Part shown: positions 49,458 to 59,650 of the stretch, one piece after another
How positions within the stretch are numbered: position 1 is the stretch's first letter
Layout: every line of letters starts with the position of its first letter
Assembly: GCA_936450465.1 (NCBI GenBank)
Contig: OW388289.1
Span: forward strand, 75,008,593-75,072,592
Direction of reading: 5' to 3'
DNA: 64,000 nt
From: Gibbula magus
Lineage: Eukaryota > Mollusca > Gastropoda > Trochida > Trochidae
Notes under the pieces: generated by a model
Database searches by the model: none
The model's input: only the letters and a program-made list of their open reading frames with translations
What the model was told of the DNA's origin: nothing
Position numbers and translations under genes: made by a program

Positions 49458-49636
49458 ATGGCTCCATTACCATGCAATGTTCCGATTATATATATGTGCA
49501 TTACAGTTTTGAAGACATATCGAAACACCGCAAAGTAATTAACAATATCAGCACATATGAACGCCTCATGTGGCAGGTTAGTGTACATACAAATGTAGAC
49601 AGATATTAAACACACAATCGCAAACTTTATCCCCAT
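49458..49636 (-). CDS. Unrecognised gene 2, first coding exon with signal peptide
   Basis: ATG at 49636 (minus strand) begins MGIKFAIVCLISVYICMYTN, a classic hydrophobic signal sequence, then LPHEAFICADIVNYFAVFRY and VFKTVMHIYIIGTLHGNGA before an AT|GTAAGT donor. The frame is open about 30 codons upstream of this ATG but without another ATG; the ATG context is not strong (C at -3, G at +4). Joined with exons 2-4 the product is about 176 residues, probably secreted or single-pass membrane. No family recognised. Confidence 0.55.
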
Positions 49637-50831
49637 AAGTTTTACTATGACAAATGATGCAAGCAAGAAATAGAAAATTCTCGTTTCCAACGGATGTGAC
49701 CCGATGTTTGTTTAACACCAAACAGGGTCAGATGTTTCTATGTATATTCAGAAGGCAATACGATTTAATAGACATGTCACACGGTCGTCAACCGAATGCT
49801 ATGGGATGTAGGCAAGCCATGATCGTGGTATTGGATTAACAATGACTGAGCTTGTCTGACCAATAAATGAGAAGCATTTAACAATGGTAAGGGTAATTTT
49901 AAAGACAGCTCAAGGCATCATCTGGCTGCTGATTGCTAATGTGTATAGCTCCAACAGCATCATCGGGAGAGCTGGCAAAGATTTGGCATGTCATAACATT
50001 TCCTGAATCTCTGTGCGAAAGTTAATTTGTATGGTGTATACATGTCTCCATCGTGGCCTTCAAACGGTCATCGATATGCCATATATCAAATTCGTGTCCT
50101 AACCGTATAACATTCGTCTGTCTATCGGTACCATTGAGCTAGTTTCACATGCACGAAGGAAATCAGTTGCCACATGGTACCGATGGACAACCGAAGACAA
50201 TACGATGACGACACGAAACCACAGGATTCAAACTCGAAGACCGTGAAGGGCAAGATTGAGCTCCGTATGTACTGTGAAAATGACACGAGGCGGAACAACG
50301 TAAACACCGGCTACATGTAAATTGTTTAGGGTGGCGTTCACCATAGTTTGATTGTTTACGTTTCCATGCGAATTTGCACATTTTCAAATTTGCTTTTCCA
50401 TCTTTTTTCGAAGTGGCACATTGTGAAGCCTGCTTCCAAAAATCAAATGATGTTCTACATAACTACCGTTACCATATCAGTTCATTCTAAACATATGTAC
50501 GCATTGAGAACATAATATCAAGTCGAAATGCTAATTTTGCAATTATTGCATTTATCTACGATAGCTGTCAGCCTAAAAGTTCGAAACTACTGTAATAATT
50601 CAAAGTTGAACCGTTTAAGTAATACATTTTATTTTGTATAAATTATTTAGCTAAAACTATGTCAAAATATAGATGTCGGCCTGCTAAATGTATACAACGA
50701 GATTACAGGGAAAACTAATAAAGTTGAATGTTAAATAAGAGATCTATCATCATATGTAAAATACATGGTATGTGCCTTAATTCATATGTATTCCCTAAGA
50801 TGTGCGAGTGTGCCTTTAACAAGGCCGATGA
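49637..50831. other. No supported gene
   Basis: Moderate AT content; several short frames without splice context. Confidence 0.4.
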
Positions 50832-50864
50832 TTGTTTGCAAGGTTTCATTGTTTGTACGGAGCT

Positions 50865-51017
50865 AGGCTTATACCAGCCAAGAACTCCTGTTATTTAGCT
50901 ACCGATATTGCTGTGTTTATTGCAAGTGACATCCCCATGGAATCCCCGTCAAGTCCCTATACACACGAGAGCATTAACAATGCGTTTTACTCTAGTCAAC
51001 ATGAAGCAGAGTTGTAA
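50865..51017 (+). CDS. Coding-like terminal exon, unrecognised
   Basis: Plus-strand frame reading LIPAKNSCYLATDIAVFIAS, DIPMESPSSPYTHESINN and AFYSSQHEAEL then TAA at 51015. Codon pattern is strongly coding-like and the Ser/Pro-rich polar end resembles a cytoplasmic tail. Possible acceptors end in CTAG or CCAG between 50862 and 50881. Minus-strand ORFs of 68 and 90 codons (50949-51221) overlap its end and the GC-rich sequence to its right, so the strand assignment is not secure. Confidence 0.35.
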   Translation, partial: RLIPAKNSCYLATDIAVFIASDIPMESPSSPYTHESINNAFYSSQHEAEL

Positions 51018-51263
51018 AGGCTGACATTGCAGAGAGTGTTGACGATGCAAATCGAATATAGGACCACATGTAGTCCCAGGGCAAACGTAAACGTTGTGAA
51101 ACCTCCCACGCTCTGACACGGCCGTCGGCCTTTGCGCCGGGGCAAGCGGGTCCTCGATACGATGTGCAGGGCCGCTATCAGAGATATGAAAAGTAAAGTC
51201 ATTTAGAGATCGCAGTGCCATTGGCCTTTGTTTCCCTGTAACGCTCGGTACAAATTAAATCAG

Positions 51264-51420
51264 GACTCACGTTGTGGAGAAGAGCTATGCCAAAGTCTCC
51301 GGGGCCAAAGCGGTGAAGCTTTTCTGCATAGACAATGTCGCTAGGTCGGAACATCCGACACTCCCGGCCATGTCGTACACGCTATTAATTAGAGGCGTTA
51401 AAGAGGATGTACTCTTATAA
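51264..51420 (+). CDS. Coding-like terminal exon with poly(A) signal
   Basis: Acceptor ACAAATTAAATCAG, one base, then THVVEKSYAKVSGAKAVKLF and DNVARSEHPTLPAMSYTLLI, ending VKEDVLL-stop. AATAAA is at 51457-51462, 37 nt after the stop. About two thirds of codons start with a purine. On the other strand a TTTTTATAAGAG TATA-like motif and a GTGAGT donor bracket the same bases, so a minus-strand first exon is the alternative. Unrecognised. Confidence 0.35.
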
Positions 51421-51889
51421 AAACCAAGGTGTCTGCTTAAGCTGTTTAGGCCTTTGAATAAACACAACTCAAAATACCGTATTTAAGTATTTAAGCGGCA
51501 GTGGCGGAGAGGGTCCACCAATGGAAAGGGGGGAGGGAGGGGGGTCGAATTTTGTTTTACCCATACCCGCCCATGCGCAAATTTTCATTTCACGAATAAA
51601 TAAATAGCAATTGCTTTGCGTGAATCTGATTCGCTGAACACTCTCACAGAGATTCAGTTCATACCTGCATGAACTTATTTTCGTGACGTCACATCACATT
51701 TAGCCACGCCCCATGACGTCAGGTTCATGGCTAGTTGCGTTGTGCATTTTCATTGGCTGTTGTAGGCGGGGCTAATATTTGGTGTCTTCATACGTGTAAA
51801 TAGTACAGCTCTAATTGTTGCAAATTTGTATATTTGTAGCAATGAAACCTTTTCAAAACATCAGCTACGAATATATTTATTTATAAGTA

Positions 51890-52045
51890 TTGACTTCAAA
51901 ATTTATTAAGTTCATGGAGGTATAAACTTAAAAAACGCTGTGCAAACTTGGCGTAAATCCGCTACGCGCTACGCGGATTTACGCCAAGTTTGCACAGCGT
52001 TTTTTAAGTTTATACCTCCATGAACTTAATAAATTTTGAAGTCAA
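51890..52045. repeat. 73-bp perfect palindrome
   Basis: Arms 51890-51962 and 51973-52045 are exact reverse complements (starts TTGACTTCAAAATTTATTAA) around a 10-base centre, TACGCGCTAC, of which the middle GCGC also pairs. A diverged third copy of the distal arm (CATACCTGCATGAACTTATT) lies at 51663-51680. Confidence 0.97.
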
Positions 52046-52471
52046 TTCTTAAATGTACATATTATTTGATACGTGTATATAATTGCATATAAATAACATG
52101 AATACCGCTTAAAGCGAAATTATTTCTTAAAAGGGAGTAATATTGAATGTCAATGAAAAAAGGTACAATTAAGTAATTATTCTTTAAGTATTTAAGAAAT
52201 ACATCAAACTGCTGCAAGTTTGGAACCGAAGCTGACCACTAGACTAGCGCAGTTTTGTATTGATTAAAATCATTATTTCTATATGAACACCAATTAGCGT
52301 TTTTCGGTGTTCTATTTAGCCCTTCTAAGGAATTCTCCTGAAGAAAATTATAGTCCAGAAAATGTGACAAACAAATAAAGAAGCTGCTATCCGTGATACT
52401 TGTATTGTATTACCGTTCAATCGAAATTCAAGTCCATAAGTGTTTGACGGCCCCGTCAATGTAAGCTGTTA

Positions 52472-52477
52472 TATAAA
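52472..52477 (+). promoter_or_regulatory. TATA-box candidate
   Basis: TTATATAAAGCGGCGATCC, an AT core in GC-rich surroundings, about 70 bases upstream of the coding-like frame at 52544-52933. Confidence 0.35.
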
Positions 52478-52543
52478 GCGGCGATCCTCCCGCCGTGTCA
52501 ACACTGTCTGTAAATGTAAATATGTATCGAATGATTATCTGAT

Positions 52544-52933
52544 TTGCATTTTCATTGCGATAAACCCATAGACGCAAAGCACTGTCATACCGTGAACATA
52601 TCTTACATTACACATTGCGTTTATGCATCACATGGTTGTTTTCATGTGGGCAGATCGTTAAACGTTTCCCTTAAAATCACAGTTGCTTCACTGCAAATCA
52701 TTGCTTTGTCACTTCACGCTATGACAATTAATATCCGATATTACACAGATTATTTCCTCACTTCAGTCAAAGCGCTGAGCACTGTGGCATCGTGGAATTC
52801 AATAGATGCGCACAAGCATGTCACGCCTTCTAGTGTCGGTCAGTACAGTAGCAACAGGGATGCAATATATGTTGGAGGCCGACGCATTTGTGTACAGATG
52901 ACCCCAATACATGACATGACTGCATTACACTAA
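52544..52933 (+). CDS. Coding-like ORF, unrecognised
   Basis: Open for 130 codons to TAA with a coding-like codon pattern (NVSLKITVASLQIIALSLHA; YYTDYFLTSVKALSTVASWN; DAIYVGGRRICVQMTPIH). The first in-frame ATG is about 60 codons in (52718), so either translation starts there or upstream sequence is an exon. A TATA-like motif sits just upstream. No family or membrane pattern recognised beyond a hydrophobic stretch before the ATG. Confidence 0.3.
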   Translation: MHFHCDKPIDAKHCHTVNISYITHCVYASHGCFHVGRSLNVSLKITVASLQIIALSLHAMTINIRYYTDYFLTSVKALSTVASWNSIDAHKHVTPSSVGQYSSNRDAIYVGGRRICVQMTPIHDMTALH

Positions 52934-53384
52934 TGGCACAGATGCCTACTTGTCAATGACACTTGTCATTATTGCATCCGTGCCTTAATGGCTTTATGTA
53001 CCATATTAAATATATTGTATTTCTGCTATGATTTTGGTCACCGGGGAATTCTGCAAGAGCATTAATGTTACATGCATTTATGTGTATTCCTGCAAGGATA
53101 ATACTTGTTCTAAAACATGCATGTACATGTCGTTTACGTATCTGCACGCGTGTTCATAGTTATTATGCACATCTTACATGCGTTTATATTAGGTTAAATG
53201 TATTAAATTATTAAATTATATTAATGTCAGGTACATGTAGCTATTTAGTGCAGTGTCTGCATAAACAGCAGAGTAATAGAGCTGTACTGACACACTTTAC
53301 ATGGTATCATGTAGCATGTACAATATGAGTTAATGTTGCATTACATTGTCTTACTTTATATCACTTCATGCAACATATGCATGC

Positions 53385-53735
53385 GTACATACAATCTATT
53401 CAAAATGCAACTTGACTGCAAAATCTGCTTTTATGATATCATGCAAAATATGCGTAGATACAATCTATTCAAAATGCAACTTGACTGCAAAATCTGCTTT
53501 TATGACATCATGAACATATGCGTAGATACAATCTATTCAAAATGCAACTTGACTGCAAAATCTGCTTTTATGACATCATGAACATATGCGTAGATACAAT
53601 CTATTCAAAATGTAACTTGACTGCAAAATCTGCTTTTATGACATCATGAACATATGCGTAGATACAATCTATTCAAAATGCAACTTGACTGCAAAATCTA
53701 CTTTTATGACACCATGAACATATGCGTAGATATCG
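53385..53735. repeat. 68-bp tandem repeat
   Basis: Five units containing CAAAATGCAACTTGACTGCA (phase points at 53401, 53470, 53538, 53606, 53674). The first unit is 69 bp; the others are nearly identical. Confidence 0.95.
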
Positions 53736-54049
53736 AGATAGTGCAGTGGTTAACGGGGTTCAAATCACACAACTGTGATCGGCAACTTTGTCTACTGTGG
53801 AAAAGTAAGGTTTGAGTGCTGATTGATTGTGACGTATATTTTACTTGCGCTTTTCTCGCACAAGGCTGGCAAAAATGAACGTTGGGCAGCAGGGAGTTTA
53901 ATGAATTTCCGAAAGAAAGATAAAAAGTATAAAGGTTATTTTCAAATGTCACGGTCGAAAAGGGTAGTTGAATTTTGAAATTTGGAGAAAAACCAGCCTC
54001 TATTTAGAAAAGAAGATTTAGGTGCCAGTGGTAGAGGAGGAGGGGGATT

Positions 54050-54132
54050 GTAGAGCAGTCTGTAGAGTGTAGGAGCAGTCTGTAGAGTGTAGGAGCAGTC
54101 TGTAGAGCGTAGGAGCAGTCTGTAGAGTGTAT
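54050..54132. repeat. 20-bp tandem repeat
   Basis: Four units of TAGGAGCAGTCTGTAGAGTG with one C-for-T change. Confidence 0.95.
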
Positions 54133-54221
54133 CAGGTGAAGGTGATGTAGTCAGTTGTTCCTCGTTGAGGCTGACGTAAATGCCTTAATTGAAGTCGAAT
54201 TCTCCTGTCATAAAGAGGCAT

Positions 54222-54623
54222 TTAATGTTTTTTGTTGAGGTAAAATTCCTCTGGCGGCATGGAAGGAGTGGCGTTGTTGTGTTGGGAGGTGCAGACGTCT
54301 ACATGCAGTTGGACGTTGCTGAGGTTGAGGTTCTGAGGTGAATAAACTGGCATGACTTCCGTTGGTTGCAGTGTATATATGTAATAAGTGGTACTGATTC
54401 GTCTTTTCTTGGCGACTTCCACAAGGATGTGGTGTTTTTCTGATTTCCTTGGAAGGGGGTATCGGTTACATCCATGGGGCCTTGGGCCAGGAAATTTAGC
54501 TGTCTTCTTCTGCTTGGATTTCTTGGGTCCCGGAGCCAGTTTCGGTGTCTTGGTAGTAGGTGCCGGTGTGGGTGCTTTCTCGGTCGCTGTCGAGGCTGTT
54601 GGTTCGGGGGCTTTGGTAATGTT
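54222..54623 (-). CDS. Coding-like ORF with Pro/Thr-rich linker, unrecognised
   Basis: Minus-strand frame of 133 codons to TAA at 54222. It opens with TKAPEPTASTATEKAPTPAP, then a Lys-rich block (PGPKKSKQKKTAKF), KHHILVEVAKKRRISTTYYI and PEEFYLNKKH. A neighbouring frame upstream (GQGKKRRAQPSPDSLAP, 54660-54720) is also Lys/Arg/Pro-rich and would join with one frameshift, suggesting a decayed gene or an exon preceded by another. The basic and Pro/Thr-rich composition suggests a nuclear or chromatin protein (weak inference). Confidence 0.35.
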   Translation of the reverse strand, partial: NITKAPEPTASTATEKAPTPAPTTKTPKLAPGPKKSKQKKTAKFPGPRPHGCNRYPLPRKSEKHHILVEVAKKRRISTTYYIYTLQPTEVMPVYSPQNLNLSNVQLHVDVCTSQHNNATPSMPPEEFYLNKKH

Positions 54624-54944
54624 CTAGACTTCCTGGTTGCCGTACCAGGATGGGGAGCAAGGGAGTCCGGGGAGGGTTGAGCCCTCCGTTTCTTGCCCTG
54701 TCCTTCCCCCCTGGCCTTGTCAAAGATTATGGAGAAATATTTTACCCTCGAGGATGTTCGTTACATAGTAGTGGTCTACGATGTGTTGCAGACTAAGTTG
54801 GAGCTTGGGCAGAGATCCTGTTATGGCTAGGGGGACTGGAGTGCTGGGTACATCAGTACACTCTTAGTGTACTGTTGGTTAGGCAGGAGCACTAATGAGA
54901 GCGTGTTGGCACCTCAACTGCTTGGAGTGAGATGATGCGTTTGG

Positions 54945-55065
54945 GTGCAATGCTACAATGAATTTCAGAGCAGTACCCATGGTTCGCTAGTTCCAGCTGA
55001 TGTTACCACAATGCGTAGCCACCATGGCGTTGTAGGCTTTGTCCTTGCAATAATACTAACAGCCG
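54945..55065 (+). repeat. Dispersed repeat shared with the SINE body at 21160-21330
   Basis: TTTGGGTGCAATGCTACAAT, CCATGGTTCGCTAGTTCCAG and GTCCTTGCAATAATACTAAC align with the reverse complement of 21205-21315. No tRNA-like head is present here. Confidence 0.55.
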
Positions 55066-55204
55066 TGATAAAAGTGAAATACTCTTGAAAGCGGCGTTGA
55101 ACCCCACATCACCTCGCCTCACCTCATATACCATCCCTGACGCGTTCATCTTTTTAGAGCGGCACCTTCTGGCATGGCATGTCGTCTTACGTCCGGTCAT
55201 CCGT

Positions 55205-55800
55205 CATTCCATCAATCCATAAAATTTTCGCTTTTTCAACATCTTCTCCAGAACCAATGACTCTAGAGAGCTAAACCTTTATTGTCAGACTCTTTGTCCA
55301 GTGGGAATTCTAAATTGTGGTTTGGTGACGCTGTGACTTCAAATACTGGTCACAGGGGTCATGACCTAAACATCTATGTATATGTTCTTCTCCAGGACGA
55401 AACGCTCTAGAAGGCTGAAATGTTGTGTTCAGACTCATTGGCCAATGGGCATTCCAAATTGTAGATTTAGTGACCCTGTGATCCCAAATATGGGTCACAG
55501 GGGTAATTGCCTAACCAAACTATTTTCATCTTCTTCTCCAATACAAAAGGCTGTAGGTTGGACATTCTAAATTATTTATTTGGTGACCATGTGACCCCAA
55601 CTTGCCACAGTGATCATGACCTAAACACCTATGTTTATCTTTTTCTCCAGTACGAAAGGCTGCAGGAAGCTGAAATGTTATGTACAGACTTCTTGGGTCA
55701 ATGGGAATTCTAAATTGAACATTTTGTGACCCTATGACTACAAACATGGGTCACAGGGATCACAACCTAAACACCTATTTCCATCGTCTTCTCCATTACA
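55205..55800. repeat. 141-bp tandem repeat
   Basis: Four diverged units: TTCTAAATTG-type anchors at 55309, 55450, 55566 and 55708 (steps 141, about 116 with a deletion, 142). Each carries CTTCTCCA, a TGTGAC tract and a GGTCACAGGGGTCATGACCT-like stretch. Short frames crossing it are artefacts. Confidence 0.9.
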
Positions 55801-56152
55801 TAAAGTATATGAAATTGTGTTACCTAGCTCTGATAAATACTTCTGTATACTTAACATTTTGAAAGGTATGTAGTGTATTGTTTAAAGTCTTATTAACTAC
55901 AGAGCCATGCAGTGGCTCTACAAGAAGAGGCTCTCGTTATTCTTGGTACCAGTTTTGATTAACATATGTAAGCACAGTTTCTGTCATTATCCGTCGAAAT
56001 ATATATCCTAATTAGCACATATAACAAGTGACATCTTGTTTGTATACACGTATAATTATATCACACATCCAGGAACACTCACGGTCTCAACGCTTTACTC
56101 TTTGTATTTGTATTTGCTTTTTATTAGCAGAAGCTTAGCAAGTGAGAATGGG

Positions 56153-56292
56153 TATTATATGAGTGTCTATGTCATACTATGTTTACGACCCGAGTGCCTG
56201 AATATTAGTATTTCCCGAGCGAGAGCGAGTGATATGCCGATATTTAGGCACGAGTGTCGTAAACATAGTATGACATAGACACGAATATAATA
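56153..56292. repeat. Long imperfect hairpin
   Basis: Arms of about 54 bp (56153-56206 and 56239-56292) with a 27-base identical core including TCGTAAACATAGTATGACAT, around a 32-base loop containing CGAGCGAGAGCGAG. Confidence 0.9.
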
Positions 56293-57111
56293 TTCTTTTT
56301 ATAACCTAAGTCGTGAAATTAATGAAAATACGCTTAAATTCACTTTCAACCATCGCCGCATTTAAAACGCAACGTCATAGCCGAAGCGTGACGTCATAGC
56401 TTTGTTTATGACGTCACGTCAGCGTGACAAAGTGATATTTTGCCCTATGGCATCGTATGAACATATGAACCCCAATATGATTGCCCTCGTAGGTAATAAA
56501 AATAGAGTACAATCGCAAATTTACATATAAATGGAAATAAGATTTGAATGTTTTAATTTGCCTAATTTTGTTTGTACAAACATTATGCATACTACATGCC
56601 GCCGTTACAAGAACATCATTCCAAGCAACGTCGCGAAGTTTGAATACGACACCGGCAGTCATTATTAACGTGGTAAAGTGACACGTGTTCTGATGATTTT
56701 ATTCACCCTACAGCATTGGCATATGTCAGCTATATCGCCCAACACTGTGTTCCACAGGAAATAGCGCTTGTGTGATATCCACCAATATGTTTTGACAGTC
56801 CAGTTTGCTCAGTACCCTGACATCATCAACTACATGATAATATCAATGGTTTTCCATCAAGTACCTGACTCATACTGCACAATTACATAAAAAAAACACG
56901 ATGACGTCATAATGGCATGACATCATATAGATTTAAGATATCGCTATGTTAATACTGGAATGAAAGATTAACGTCAATACTGTGCTGTGTTCAAGAATGA
57001 AACTGATCGCCTAGCATCATATTTAAAGTAAAAGTTTATTTGTTTTAACAAATCCATCTAAGGAAGAACACCAAATCTTTAAAAAAAATGTAAGTGCCAC
57101 TAAATTTGAAA
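56293..57111. other. Intergenic with clustered TGACGTCA
   Basis: TGACGTCA at 56389, 56409 and 56902, plus CACGTCAGCGTGAC near 56415. No gene seen. Confidence 0.45.
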
Positions 57112-57447
57112 ATGTGCATTACTCCAACTTTTGCTGGAAAATCATGTAAAAATACATACCCAGTACCGCTAAATTACTCTCAGAATAAGAAAAACTGCTT
57201 AACTTTCTTAACAGTAATTAAACGGCTATTTAGTGAGCTGATGGTTGTAACCGAAGAACTACAATGTCCGAGTTTGCAGACATCTTTACGACGCCGTTTC
57301 GCCTCCGACTCTGATGTTAAATACTATCACAGGTATTATATATTGTTTGTATCCAACGGCAATTGTTGGGAACAACAGGATTTATTTCTGGTCAGAGCTC
57401 GTATCACGAACAATGAATCCTATATTGAGTGGATGAGGCCCGTTTAA
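57112..57447 (+). CDS. Unrecognised single-exon ORF, 111 codons
   Basis: From ATG 57112 the frame reads MCITPTFAGKSCKNTYPVPL, LTFLTVIKRLFSELMVVTEE, QTSLRRRFASDSDVKYYHRY, LFVSNGNCWEQQDLFLVRAR and ends SYIEWMRPV-stop. It is already open before the ATG and coding-like throughout. AATAAA at 57508-57513 follows the stop by about 60 nt. No signal peptide or membrane segment from this start; four cysteines. It could be a terminal exon with an acceptor upstream, or intronless. Family unknown. Confidence 0.45.
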   Translation: MCITPTFAGKSCKNTYPVPLNYSQNKKNCLTFLTVIKRLFSELMVVTEELQCPSLQTSLRRRFASDSDVKYYHRYYILFVSNGNCWEQQDLFLVRARITNNESYIEWMRPV

Positions 57448-58309
57448 AGGCGGGCCGTATTAGAATCTGTTACTAAGAAGCTCGGAGCGAAAATACCGCC
57501 CGCCCTTAATAAATACGATCTATATTTCAATCAATAGGGAATGTGATTGGCAAGTAGGATGAGCATTTCGTATCGGTGGGGGCGGCCATAGGCCTAGCCA
57601 TGAGAAACTGTTTGACGTAGAGCGGTTTCATGAAATACTTTACGTATAGCCTTCTCACTCCGTTGTCACAAGCCGTTACTAGGATAGTCCTTGATGCCTA
57701 CGTTGTCCAACACCTTCACAAAGACAGTGTGGAAAGCATTCTCGGCATATATGGTCCTTCCATTCAATACGGTGCTTCAGTAACTTCGAGATGCAAAATG
57801 TATAAAGACTTACCAAAATTTGGTATCTTTCATTGTGGAGGTGAAATCGGGTGTGAAAAGTATTGGTGACACGCCAGGCAAGTGATACTATTTCTCTGTA
57901 AACACGTTGTACAGGCGAGTCGAGTTGAATACCCTGGTCTCTGTATACCACTTAGTTTTGAAGGTGAACACTGTAAAGATTAGAATCTAAGTTGTAAATT
58001 TTGTGGATGTTCCCAATATTCTTCGCATTGATCGAGACATACTTCATACCATGTTCGGGAATATATATTTTGGAGGTTACCTAGAGATAATCAAGCAATG
58101 TGATGAACAGAATGATACACCGATGACGAACTGGTCTTTAACATCATATTGATGCGTAGATAAAACTTTGTCGCAGAGATATTTGAAATGTATAGGGACA
58201 TAATTAAAAGAAGTGTCTACTGTCGTGTTTGTTATTATAGATTACCATTTTATTCAAACTAATTGTTATTTCAATTGCCTTATCCTTTTAAGTTTGATAT
58301 ATGGCATCT

Positions 58310-58641
58310 GTTAGCACCAACTCCTCCCCCTCCCTCCTCTCTTCCTCCCTCTACTGTACAGAGTGTATACTGTAGCGAGTGAGTGCGAGCTTATGCTCTC
58401 CCCACCACCCACACCACACAGCCTAGCCATAAAGCGATGTACGTGTTTCCCTGCCTAGCCTGCCTCCTGCATCCTACAGTAGCGGCAGCACATAGGGTGT
58501 GCTGTTGAACCAGTGTCGTCACCGGGCCTAGCGAACACCCTACCTACCGACCTTCCTACCTACCTGTACCGATGGCGCGACCAGGCAGGCTACCCTCTTC
58601 CCGGGACTGAGCTTATGATTGCGTTATCTTTTATGTTGCAG
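58310..58641 (+). promoter_or_regulatory. GC-rich pyrimidine-rich tract, possible promoter or 5' UTR
   Basis: CTCCCCCTCCCTCCTCTCTTC-type tract, then GC-rich sequence with tandem CCTACC, next to a splice-bounded candidate exon. It stands out from the AT-rich surroundings. Confidence 0.35.
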
Positions 58642-58714
58642 GCCTATCTAGCCAACAGCTTCAAAGAGCCAGCGCGCTCATGTGGAAACTATGCATATAC
58701 TGACGTTTTCATGG
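58642..58714 (+). CDS. Candidate exon with strong splice sites
   Basis: Acceptor TTATCTTTTATGTTGCAG, 73 nt, then donor ATGG|GTGAGT. One frame is open throughout (AYLANSFKEPARSCGNYAYT then DVFM). Alternatively it is a 5' UTR exon ending in the start codon ATG G. No next exon identified. Confidence 0.4.
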
Positions 58715-58840
58715 GTGAGTGGAACCATATTTGTATTTGTAATAATTATCATTATTATGTGTGCGTCATCTATTGATCTCTCTATCTGAATAACAATGTT
58801 TGTTAAATATTTATCCGCAGGGAAGTTTATTTCTACTATG

Positions 58841-59206
58841 TCAATATGAGCATGTACTGGTGATCAAAGAACACTTTTGTGAATGGAGAAGGCTAAATAT
58901 AACCGCTGTAAATATGTTTAGTGCCACAAAGCGCGGGAAATATCTAATCCAATATTTGATCCGTATGTTATACAGCTGAAAGTTAATGGCTATTATACGT
59001 TGTGCCGCATCGTCAGGGATCCATATCTTCAACGCTTGAATCCTTGTGTTGATCAATACGTACCAGTAAACGCTCTCATGTTTCGGCTTAGACAGACCGA
59101 GGCCCCTTACTGAAACATACCAATACATTATACACGTATGAGAAGGTGCTTCTTTAAGAGATCCAGGTAACGCCGTATGTCTAACCTGCTTACGGGTATT
59201 GATCAC
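58841..59206 (-). other. Long open frame without gene context
   Basis: A 121-codon minus-strand frame with moderately coding-like composition (IQALKIWIPDDAAQRIIAIN) but no ATG near its beginning and no splice evidence that I trust. Confidence 0.2.
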
Positions 59207-59650
59207 TAAGTAATAGACAGGCTAAAGAGAAGAGTAGCCCGTGTGACTGAAGATCCTATACACGAGACGAGTTGAATGAATAGTGCTAACAACGGGCACC
59301 TGCAGCTTGCCCGATGCATTGAGCTTCTGTGCCCATCACGGGCATCTTACTCATGTGTGATTCAGATACTCTAACAGATTGCCTCAACGATAATTAGATC
59401 ATTTTGTGACTAGCTGCTATTCCCGATCTATGATTAATTCAACATATGTTCTGTATACTTTAGGTTTTATAATCACGGGTTGTTATCACATGAGTATTTG
59501 CCTTTTATACCTCCCTAGTCCATACGCCATGTCGCTGCTTCCGGTTAATTAAACGATGCACTGGTTTGAAAACGGCAAGTGTTAAGAATGCCTAATCGTG
59601 TTTGTAGTCCATTTGTACACTGCAAACTTCCCATTGAGCTTGTGAACAGG

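Noticed and set aside
53745..53795. tRNA gene or SINE head (GATAGTGCAGTGGTTAACG)
   Set aside because: A-box-like only; the B box is too close and no cloverleaf can be drawn.
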